A stretch of 64,000 bases of DNA from Streptomyces sp. TRM68416 (GTDB lineage: Bacteria; Actinomycetota; Actinomycetes; Streptomycetales; Streptomycetaceae): NCBI RefSeq assembly GCF_014596915.1, contig NZ_JACVWU010000003.1:248001-312000 (forward strand). The letters are read 5' to 3'. Positions 16,705 through 23,569 of this stretch are shown in pieces (within the stretch, counting starts at the first letter, position 1; each line of letters begins with the position of its first letter). The position numbers and the translations under genes are program-made. A model generated the notes under the pieces. It worked only from the letters and a program-made list of their open reading frames with translations, did no database searches and was not told the DNA's origin.

Positions 16705-17769
16705 TCAGGCGGCCCGCAGCGGGAACAGCCCCGGCAGCACCTGCTCGGCCAGCAGGCGCAGCGTGTTCGCCGCGTCCTCGTAGGACAGATGGCCGGAGTG
16801 GACGCCCAGGCTGAGGGTGATGTCGTCGCCGTACCACCCGGCGATGGTCTCCAACTGGCCCCGCACCGTGTCCGGCGTGCCCACCAGCAGCTTGTTCTCC
16901 GCCACCTTGGCCTCGAAGTCCGAGCCCCGCGCCAGCTTCTCGGCCAGCTTGCCGTAGCCGGGGTACGCGGCGCTCGACACGTTCCGCCAGGACTCCACCG
17001 CGGTCCGGAACGACGCCGTGTTGGCCTCGTCGTCCGTCCGGCCCGCCTTCCGCGCCCACTCGGCGTCCTCGCTGACCACGGTCGGGTAGCTGAGGTGGAC
17101 CTGCGGCGCGCCCGCCCCCGCCCATTCGGCGCGGAACAGCCGCACCCGCTCCTCAAGGCCCTCCCGGGACATGGCGTTCGGCACCGTCTGCAGATGGTGG
17201 CCGAGGCGGGCGGCGTCGGCGACGGAGTCCAGGCTCTGCGCGGTGGTCACGAAGACCGGCGGATGCGGCTGCTGCACCGGCCGCGGCAGCAGGGTCACCG
17301 GGCCGAAGGAGTGGAACTCCCCGTCCCACACCACATCCTCCTCCGACCACAGCTTCTGAATGGCCGCGACATTCTCGGTGAAGCGCCTTCGGCTTTCATC
17401 GATCGCAATACCGAAGGCCTCGAACTCGTCGGGCAGGAAAGCCCGTCCGAAGGCCGCGTCGAGTCGGCCCTGTGACAGGTTGTCCAGCATGGCGAGTTTC
17501 CCGGCCAGCTTCACCGGGTGCTGAAAAGCCGGAATGGTGGCACTGGTACCGAGCCGGATGCGCCGGGTACGGCCCGCCGCGGCGGCGAGGAATGTCGTGG
17601 CGTCGGGGCTGTAACCGCCGTAGGTGAAGAAGTAGTGCTCGACTATCTTGACGTGGTCGTAGCCAAGTTCTTCCGCCAGGTCGACGAGCCGGAGGCATTC
17701 GTCGAAATACTGGTGGGCCGGTCTGTCGGCCGGACCCACCGTGGGAAAGAAGACGATTCCGATACGCAT
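16705..17769 (-). CDS. Luciferase-like flavin-dependent oxidoreductase
   Basis: This 354-residue TIM-barrel protein belongs to the bacterial luciferase (LLM) family, which uses FMNH2 or F420. Typical elements are the start IGIVFFPT, AEELGYDHVKIVEHYF, the RIRLGTSATIPAFQHPVKLA strand and SQGRLDAAFGRAFLPDEF. The ATG at 17769 is preferred, being 5 bp after AGGAG; a GTG two codons earlier is too close. It follows the SnoaL-like and ActVA-ORF5-like genes in one operon, so it probably oxidises the polyketide, for example by quinone formation, epoxidation or Baeyer-Villiger-type chemistry. The cofactor and the reaction are unknown. Confidence 0.9.
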   Translation of the reverse strand: MRIGIVFFPTVGPADRPAHQYFDECLRLVDLAEELGYDHVKIVEHYFFTYGGYSPDATTFLAAAAGRTRRIRLGTSATIPAFQHPVKLAGKLAMLDNLSQGRLDAAFGRAFLPDEFEAFGIAIDESRRRFTENVAAIQKLWSEEDVVWDGEFHSFGPVTLLPRPVQQPHPPVFVTTAQSLDSVADAARLGHHLQTVPNAMSREGLEERVRLFRAEWAGAGAPQVHLSYPTVVSEDAEWARKAGRTDDEANTASFRTAVESWRNVSSAAYPGYGKLAEKLARGSDFEAKVAENKLLVGTPDTVRGQLETIAGWYGDDITLSLGVHSGHLSYEDAANTLRLLAEQVLPGLFPLRAA

Positions 17770-17808
17770 GTGCACTCCTGTCGCCTGAGAGCGGCCGGGG
17801 CCACGGAT

Positions 17809-18273
17809 TCAGTGTTCCAACGCGTCGATGCCGATGTGCCGGTGGCGTATCAGCCAGCGGTCGCCCTCCCGGACCAGCACGTCCCGGCAGACCACATGGG
17901 CGAAGATGTCCGGCCGTTCCCCGCGGGGCGCCCGCATCGCCAGGGAGTAGTACTGGGCGCGCAACGACCCGTCCGGCTGCGGGGTGACGGCCAGGTTGCT
18001 CGTCCAGTGCCGCATCACCGTGCCCGCCTCGGCGAGTTCCGTGGCGCGCTTCGTGATCGAGGCCCGGATGGCCTCCCGGCCGTGCAGCGCGTCGGTGCGG
18101 CCCGGTTCCTCGAAGACGGCGTCCTCGGTGTACGCGTCGGCCCAGGCGTCCGGCTCACCCTCGTCCATCAACGCCATGTGCCAGGCGTAGAACTGGGTGA
18201 TCTCCGCGTACAGACCGGAATCGGCGAACGGACCCGGCTGCGGCGCAGCGGCTTCTCCTCGCACCTCGTTCAT
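17809..18273 (-). CDS. SnoaL/NTF2-fold protein, copy 2
   Basis: This 154-residue protein has one NTF2-like domain: LYAEITQFYAWHMALMDEG, then DAWADAYTEDAVFEEPG, and the terminal WLIRHRHIGID. It is clearly paralogous to the domain of 7388-7885. The ATG overlaps the stop of the upstream hydroxylase (ATGA at 18270-18273), so the two are translationally coupled and may act in sequence. Family members act as polyketide cyclases, hydroxylase partners or isomerases. The exact task is unknown. Confidence 0.87.
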   Translation of the reverse strand: MNEVRGEAAAPQPGPFADSGLYAEITQFYAWHMALMDEGEPDAWADAYTEDAVFEEPGRTDALHGREAIRASITKRATELAEAGTVMRHWTSNLAVTPQPDGSLRAQYYSLAMRAPRGERPDIFAHVVCRDVLVREGDRWLIRHRHIGIDALEH

Positions 18274-19415
18274 CCCTTCTCTCGGATGTGGACGTCGTGC
18301 TCGCGCAGCTCCGCGGCCCCGGCCAGCAGACGGTCGCCGTGTGCGCCGCCCGCGGTGTCGAAGCGCAGCGCGACATGGCCGGCCACGCAGTGCACATCGC
18401 GCCAGAGGCGCTGGAGCGGGTCGTCCTCGGACTGCGCGCCGGAACCGGCCGAGCGGAACAACCGCTCCACCGCGTCGACCAGTTGCCCGGCTGCCAGCGC
18501 GCAGTCCCGCGGCGCCCGGGTGGGCTCGTCCGCCCCGCCGGAACCGGCGTCGGCCGCCGTCGCCACCCGGCGCAGCAGCAGGGCCGCGCCCTCGATCTCA
18601 CCCTCGGCCCGGGCCAGCACACCCTGCGCCGGGCCGTCCTGCCGGCCGGACATGCGCGCCGACCACGCCCGTACGGCCGCGCGCGCGGCGCCGAGCGCGG
18701 GGGCGGCGAACAGGGTCCCGCTGACCGTCCGCAGCGCCGCGGTGTGGCAGCGCGCGAGGGAGCCGACGGCCCGCCCGTGCAGGATGTCCTCGCGGGCGAC
18801 CGACCGGTGCTCGGGCACGAACACCTCATCCGCGACCAGGGTGTTGCTGGCCGTCGCCCGCATGCCGACGTTGAACCAGGTGTCCGCGACCCGGTAGTCG
18901 TGGCGCGGCACCGCGAAGAACCGGGCCGCCCGCCCCTCCCACGGCGGCGTCTGCGCGCAGACCAGCGTCCAGTCGGCGAAGTCCACGCCGCTGACCACCG
19001 GCCACTGTCCGGTGAGCCGCCAGCCGCCGCCGACCGGCGTGGCACGTCCGGTGGGGTTGAGCGCTCCCACGACGACGGTGTCGGCGCCGGCCGACCACAG
19101 CTCGCCCTGCCCCTCCTCCGGCAGGAAGACGCCCATCCGGGCGGCCCCCGCGGTGACCGCGGCGGTCCAGGCCGCCGACGTACAGCCCTCGCCCACCGCG
19201 GACACGCCGTCCAGCAGCTCCGCGAACCCGCCGGCCCGCCCGCCCCAGCGGACCGGGACGAAGTGCCGCATGAACCCCGCCGCGACCAGCGCGTCCACCA
19301 CCTCGCCGGGCAGCCGCCGGGCGCGGTCCGCGGCGGCGGCGTGCCGGGCGGCCAGCCCGGCGGCCTTGCGCACCTCGTCGGTCATGTCGCTGGGGATGAG
19401 TAAGGGGCCGGACAT
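18270..19415 (-). CDS. ActVA-ORF5-like FMN-dependent hydroxylase (acyl-CoA dehydrogenase fold)
   Basis: This 381-residue protein has the acyl-CoA dehydrogenase fold of two-component aromatic hydroxylases (ActVA-ORF5/HpaB-like group). Recognisable segments are GEVVDALVAAGFMRHFVP, GGRAGGFAELL, GWRLTGQWPVVSGVDFADW, DTWFNVGMRATASNTLV and the helical C-terminal half. In actinorhodin the ActVA-ORF5 enzyme hydroxylates the naphthalene ring with reduced FMN from a separate reductase (ActVB). No reductase gene is visible here, so it must lie further left or be supplied by the host. gaggaggc precedes the ATG. It is the first gene of a three-gene operon and marks the right end of the recognisable cluster. 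Confidence 0.9.
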   Translation of the reverse strand: MSGPLLIPSDMTDEVRKAAGLAARHAAAADRARRLPGEVVDALVAAGFMRHFVPVRWGGRAGGFAELLDGVSAVGEGCTSAAWTAAVTAGAARMGVFLPEEGQGELWSAGADTVVVGALNPTGRATPVGGGWRLTGQWPVVSGVDFADWTLVCAQTPPWEGRAARFFAVPRHDYRVADTWFNVGMRATASNTLVADEVFVPEHRSVAREDILHGRAVGSLARCHTAALRTVSGTLFAAPALGAARAAVRAWSARMSGRQDGPAQGVLARAEGEIEGAALLLRRVATAADAGSGGADEPTRAPRDCALAAGQLVDAVERLFRSAGSGAQSEDDPLQRLWRDVHCVAGHVALRFDTAGGAHGDRLLAGAAELREHDVHIREKG

Positions 19416-19466
19416 GGGCGCTGCCTCCTCGCCGCGGGAACCTTGGCGTGCCGGTACTCAACCTCG

Positions 19467-19516
19467 TGGAACGGGCTGGAGGTGCGTTGGGGAACCTCTG
19501 GAGTACCGCTGGACCT
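19467..19516. promoter_or_regulatory. Candidate SARP operator, five heptamers in near-perfect 11-bp phase
   Basis: On the plus strand TGGAACG, TGGAGGT, TGGGGAA, TGGAGTA and TGGACCT begin at 19467, 19477, 19488, 19499 and 19510 (spacing 10, 11, 11, 11). Read toward the gene at 19415 they form a (C/T)TCCAG(C/A) consensus. They start 52 bp upstream of that ATG. This is the longest array of the cluster. I could not place a convincing -10 hexamer between it and the gene. Confidence 0.6.
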
Positions 19517-19603
19517 CACGGGAGGGGAGCGCCCGCCCCTCCGGCACGGGCGGGTGTCCGGGCGGCGGCCGGCCGGGGCCGGGTCACCCCGGCGCGCCGG
19601 CCG

Positions 19604-19668
19604 GCCGCCGCCGGTCGTGATGACGGGCAGGGCCGGGCCGCCGCCGGTCGTGATGACGGGCCGGGCCG
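19604..19668. repeat. 33-bp direct repeat in the intergenic region at the cluster edge
   Basis: Two copies of a 33-bp unit containing ccggtcgtgatgacggg lie head to tail, followed by gggcc-rich DNA. The 300-bp gap 19416-19715 otherwise holds only the heptamer array at 19467 and GC-rich sequence. I see no gene in it. Confidence 0.8.
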
Positions 19669-19715
19669 GGCCGGGCCGCGCCTCTTCCGGCGCCGGTCGG
19701 ACCGCCCGGGGCGGG

Positions 19716-20534
19716 TCAGGGCTTGCGGCCCACCGCGCCGTAGGCGTCGACGGCCGGGACCGCCGGGTCCGTGGCCTCCGGGCGCCAGTCCGTCACCGGG
19801 ACGACGCCCGGATCGACCAGGTCGAGGCCGTCGAAGAACGCGGCGATCTCCTCGACGCTGCGCACGTAGTACGGCACGGCGCCGCTCGCGTTGTACGCCT
19901 CCGACGCGGCGATCATGCCCTCGCTGGTGGCGGTGCTGTCGCTGATCACCAGGTGGCTGCCCGAGGGCAGGCCGGCCATCAGTCGCTGCACCAGGGCGAC
20001 CGCCCGGCCGTGGTCCGCCACGTGGCCCAGGGTGTTGAGAATCATCAGGGCGACGGGCCGGGAGAGGTCGAGCGTGCCCTCCGCGGCCTTCAGGACGGCC
20101 TCGGGGTCGTAGAGGTCGGCGTCCAGGTAGGCGGTCCTGCCCTCGGGGGTGCTGGTGAGCAGGGCGTTGGCGTGGGCCAGCACGATCGGGTCGTTGTCGA
20201 CGTAGACGATGCGGGCGTCCGGGGCCACGCGCTGGGCCACCTCATGGGTGTTGTCCGCGGTCGGCAGACCGGTGCCGATGTCCAGGAACTGCCGTACCCC
20301 CTGCTCGCCCGCCAGATAGCGCACGGCCCGCCCCAGGAAGTGCCGGCTGGTGACCGCCACGTCGACGAGGCCCGGGAAGATCTCCTTGATGTGGTCGCCG
20401 ATCTCCCGGTCGACCGGATAGTTGTCCTTGCCTCCGACGAAGTAGTTCCAGAAGCGGGCCGAGTGCGGCTTCGTCGTGTCGATGCGGGCGCGTATCTCGG
20501 CGGCGGCGGCGACCTCGGGGTGGGTGTCCGACAC
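19716..20534 (-). CDS. SAM-dependent methyltransferase of the DUF574 family
   Basis: This 272-residue protein is typical of the actinobacterial DUF574 (Methyltransf_19) family. It has the N-terminal HSARFWNYFVGGKDNYPVDRE signature and the SAM-binding QFLDIGTGLPT, with an acidic YVDNDPIVLAHA strand. Streptomyces genomes carry many of these, and their substrates are mostly unknown. It stands alone, bounded by a 300-bp and a 350-bp gap, with nothing tying it to the polyketide cluster. It probably marks the return to general chromosome. Confidence 0.9.
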   Translation of the reverse strand: MSDTHPEVAAAAEIRARIDTTKPHSARFWNYFVGGKDNYPVDREIGDHIKEIFPGLVDVAVTSRHFLGRAVRYLAGEQGVRQFLDIGTGLPTADNTHEVAQRVAPDARIVYVDNDPIVLAHANALLTSTPEGRTAYLDADLYDPEAVLKAAEGTLDLSRPVALMILNTLGHVADHGRAVALVQRLMAGLPSGSHLVISDSTATSEGMIAASEAYNASGAVPYYVRSVEEIAAFFDGLDLVDPGVVPVTDWRPEATDPAVPAVDAYGAVGRKP

Positions 20535-20887
20535 GGCAGGGCCTCCAGCGGTTGTGGCGTGGGTGATCAGGCCACCAACCTAGGCGAACCTGTCGTGTGT
20601 ACGGGGGAGTTGCAGGGGAGATCGACCTGCGAGGGGTGCGATTTCGGCCATGGCCGGGGCAAGGGGGCTCGTTTACGCCGCCCTGACGCCCTGTTAGCGG
20701 ACACCGGCACTGTTTACGTTCCGAACATTGCCGGAAGTCGGCAATGCGGTGAGCGGCCCCCAGGGGAAAGATAAGGGCGAGGGGAGCACGGGATCGGTTT
20801 CGGTGCCGGACACCGGCAGGTGATCGGTACCGGAACCGAAGTGCTCCGGCATTACGCACGTACGAACGGAAGAAACGGAGGCCGGAC
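20535..20887. other. Gene-free region upstream of the flotillin unit
   Basis: This 353-bp stretch holds the divergent start region of the DUF574 gene and the YqiJ-like/flotillin unit. It contains the dyad at 20726-20746 and a second imperfect dyad (tcggtaccggaaccga at about 20824). I see no gene and no convincing -35/-10 pair. Confidence 0.6.
20726..20746. promoter_or_regulatory. Perfect inverted repeat, possible operator of the flotillin unit
   Basis: CATTGCCG (20726-20733) and its exact complement CGGCAATG (20739-20746) flank a 5-nt centre, about 140 bp upstream of the first gene. Size and symmetry suit a dimeric repressor. The regulator is unknown. Confidence 0.5.
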
Positions 20888-21286
20888 ATGCGGACGTTCT
20901 TCGAGGCCGCCACCGGCTTCCCGACCTTCGTCTTCACCGTCGCCCTCGTCGTGGTCGCCGGCTTCTGGCTGCTGGTGGCCGCCGGCCTGGCCGGACCCGG
21001 CAGTTTCGACGAGGACCTGGATACCGAGTCCTGGGGGCTCGGCAGCGGCCCGGCCGCCGTCGCGGTGTCGCTCTTCACCGGCCTGGCCTGGCTGGGAAGT
21101 CTCTCGGCGACCGCTCTGCTCGAAGCGGTCGCCGCCCCCGGCCCGGGCCGCCTGGCGGCCGACCTCGCCGTACTGGCCGCGGCACCGCCGCTCGCGTGGT
21201 GCGCGACCCGCGCGGCCATGGGCCCGCTCCACCGCCTGCTGCCGGACCGACCCGGGCCCGCAGGGCGCACCTCGTCGGCCGCCTGA
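20888..21286 (+). CDS. Small membrane protein, YqiJ/YuaF-like flotillin partner
   Basis: This 132-residue protein has two or three hydrophobic segments (TFVFTVALVVVAGFWLLVAA near the start, AVAVSLFTGLAWLGSL in the middle, LAVLAAAPPLAWCA later) and an acidic GSFDEDLDTESWG loop. Position directly before flotillin matches yqiJ-yqiK and yuaF-floT, where a membrane protein with an OB-fold partner anchors the flotillin scaffold. Here the C-terminal soluble OB domain is absent, so only the membrane part is recognisable. ggaggcc precedes the ATG. Family assignment rests mostly on context. Confidence 0.7.
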   Translation: MRTFFEAATGFPTFVFTVALVVVAGFWLLVAAGLAGPGSFDEDLDTESWGLGSGPAAVAVSLFTGLAWLGSLSATALLEAVAAPGPGRLAADLAVLAAAPPLAWCATRAAMGPLHRLLPDRPGPAGRTSSAA

Positions 21287-21374
21287 GCCGCACCCCACAG
21301 TCTTCCGAAGCCGGTCCGGCCCCTCGCCGGGCGTGACCCGACTTCGGCCTCTTCACCTGCCAAGGACGTCTGCC

Positions 21375-23417
21375 ATGAATCCCATCACCCTGGGCCTCGG
21401 CGCGCTCGTCGCCGTCGCCCTGCTCGTCGCCCTCGTCGTACTCTTCGTCGCCCGGCTGTTCCGCAAGGTCGAACAGGGCAAGGCGCTCATCGTCTCCAAG
21501 ATGCGCAAGGTCGACGTGACCTTCACCGGACAGGTCGTGCTGCCGGTGCTGCACAAGGCCGAGGTGATGGACATCTCGGTGAAGACCATCGAGGTCACCC
21601 GGGCCGGCCGCGAGGGCCTCATCTGCAAGGACAACATCCGCGCCGACATCCGCATCTCGTTCTTCGTCAAGGTCAACAAGACCGCGCAGGACGTCATCCG
21701 GGTCGCCCAGGCCGTCGGCACCGCACGGGCCAGCCACCGCGACACCCTCCAGGAGCTGTTCCACGCGAAGTTCTCCGAGGCGCTGAAGACCGTCGGCAAG
21801 CAGATGGACTTCACCGACCTGTACACCAAGCGCGAGGAACTGCGGTACCGGATCATCGAGGTCATCGGCGTCGACCTCAACGGCTACCACCTGGAGGACG
21901 CGGCGATCGACTACCTGGAGCAGACGCCGCTCACCCAGCTCGACCCGGCCAACGTCCTCGACGCCCAGGGCATCCGCAAGATCACCGAGCTGACGGCCGT
22001 CGAGCACGTGCGCACCAACGAGGCCCAGCGCACCGAGGAGAAGGAGATCACCCGGCAGAACGTCGACGCCCGCGAGGCCATCCTGGAGCTGGAGCGCCGT
22101 CAGGTCGACGCCGAGATCAAGCAGAAGCGGGAGATCGAGACCGTACGGGCCCGGGAGGAGGCCGAGACCGCGCGGGTCGTCGAGGAGGAGCGGCTGCGGG
22201 CACAGAGCGCCTTCCTCAAGACCGAGGAGCAGCTCGGCGTGCAGCGCGAGAACCAGGCGCGCGAGGTCGCCGTCGCCGCGAAGAACCGCGAGCGGGTCAT
22301 CGCCATCGAGAACGAGCGCATCGAGAAGGACCGGATGCTCGAAGTCATCGCCCGGGAGCGGGAGACCGAGCTGACGAAGATCTCCGCCTCCAAGGAGGTC
22401 GAGGCGGAGAAGCGGGAGATCGCCGAGGTCATCCGCGAGCGCGTCGCCGTGGACCGTACGGTCGCCGAGCAGGAGGAGTCCATCAAGAAGCTGCGCGCCG
22501 TGGAGGAGGCGGAGCGGCAGCGGCAGGCGATCGTCATCGCCGCCGAGGCCGAGGCGCAGGAGAACCTGGTCAAGGACATCAAGGCCGCGGAGGCCGCCGA
22601 GCAGGCCGCCGTGCACCGCGCCGCCGAGGAACTCACCCTCGCCGAGGCCCGGTTGAAGAGCGCCGACCTCGACGCGCAGGCCAAGCTGCGGCTCGCCGAG
22701 GGCATCCAGGCGGAGTCCGCCGCCGAGGGCCTGGCCGCCGTCCAGGTCCGCGACAAGGAGGCCGAGGTCATCGAGAAGGCCGGCCGCGCGGAGGCCGAGG
22801 CCACCCAGGCACGCATGCTGGCGGAGGCCGAGGGCGCCAAGGCCAAGGCGCGCGCGGAGGCGGAGGCCATCGGCGAGAAGCTGAAGGCCGAGGCCGCCGG
22901 TCTCACCGAGAAGGCCGCAGCGATGGCCGCACTCGACGAGGCGTCCCGGACCCACGAGGAGTACCGGCTGCGCCTGGAGGCCGAGAAGGACATCCGGCTC
23001 GCCGGCCTGGACGTGCAGCGGCAGGTCGCCGAGGCACAGGCCACCGTGCTCGCCACCGGCCTGGAGAACGCCGACATCAACATCGTCGGCGGCGAGTCGG
23101 TCTTCTTCGACCGGCTGATGTCCTCCATCGCGCTCGGCAAGGGCGTCGACGGATTCGTCCAGCACTCCGAGACCGCGCAGGCACTGGCGAAGCCGTGGCT
23201 GGACGGCACGTCGAGCTTCACCGACGACATCAGCCGCGTCCTCGGCTCGGTCTCCACGGCCGACGTGCAGAACCTGACCGTCTCCGCCCTGCTGATGAAG
23301 CTGATGAACGGCGGCGGCACCGACGCCGGGCAGCTGAAGCAACTGCTCGACAAGGCGGGCGAGCTGGGCCTCGCCGACACCCCGCTCGCCGCGCTCAACG
23401 GCAGCGCCAAGGCCTGA
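21375..23417 (+). CDS. Flotillin-family (SPFH) scaffold protein
   Basis: This 680-residue flotillin is a membrane-tethered scaffold that organises lipid microdomains. It has one N-terminal transmembrane helix (about residues 5-30), then an SPFH domain from about 30 to 210 (VEQGKALIVSKMRKVDV, DNIRADIRISFFVKVN), then a very long Ala/Glu-rich coiled coil from about 210 to 560, and a C-terminal globular tail (INIVGGESVFFDRL). YqiK-type length. The ATG at 21375 begins the hydrophobic helix. It sits between the YqiJ-like gene and the giant ATPase on the same strand. A 12-bp hairpin in the 152-bp gap before the ATPase may reduce downstream transcription. Confidence 0.93.
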   Translation: MNPITLGLGALVAVALLVALVVLFVARLFRKVEQGKALIVSKMRKVDVTFTGQVVLPVLHKAEVMDISVKTIEVTRAGREGLICKDNIRADIRISFFVKVNKTAQDVIRVAQAVGTARASHRDTLQELFHAKFSEALKTVGKQMDFTDLYTKREELRYRIIEVIGVDLNGYHLEDAAIDYLEQTPLTQLDPANVLDAQGIRKITELTAVEHVRTNEAQRTEEKEITRQNVDAREAILELERRQVDAEIKQKREIETVRAREEAETARVVEEERLRAQSAFLKTEEQLGVQRENQAREVAVAAKNRERVIAIENERIEKDRMLEVIARERETELTKISASKEVEAEKREIAEVIRERVAVDRTVAEQEESIKKLRAVEEAERQRQAIVIAAEAEAQENLVKDIKAAEAAEQAAVHRAAEELTLAEARLKSADLDAQAKLRLAEGIQAESAAEGLAAVQVRDKEAEVIEKAGRAEAEATQARMLAEAEGAKAKARAEAEAIGEKLKAEAAGLTEKAAAMAALDEASRTHEEYRLRLEAEKDIRLAGLDVQRQVAEAQATVLATGLENADINIVGGESVFFDRLMSSIALGKGVDGFVQHSETAQALAKPWLDGTSSFTDDISRVLGSVSTADVQNLTVSALLMKLMNGGGTDAGQLKQLLDKAGELGLADTPLAALNGSAKA

Positions 23418-23484
23418 GAGCCCATCCGGCCGACCCGGGCCGGACACCCGATCGACCCGGGTCGAGGCCCGATTGACCCGTGGT

Positions 23485-23517
23485 CCGGAGCCGCCGCACA
23501 GGGGACGGCGGCTCCGG
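23485..23517 (+). terminator. Hairpin between flotillin and ATPase genes
   Basis: A perfect 12-bp stem (ccggagccgccg) closes on a 9-nt loop; flanking tgg/cca bases can extend it past one mismatch. Because the next gene is on the same strand it could be a partial terminator or a processing site. Confidence 0.6.
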
Positions 23518-23569
23518 GCCACGTCCTTTCCCCGGCGGGAAAGCGACCGACTTCTGGAAGAGGGACCCC

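Noticed and set aside
19716..20534. DUF574 methyltransferase as a cluster tailoring enzyme
   Set aside because: This family is scattered through Streptomyces chromosomes, the gene is isolated by gaps on both sides, and it lacks the SARP-like boxes.
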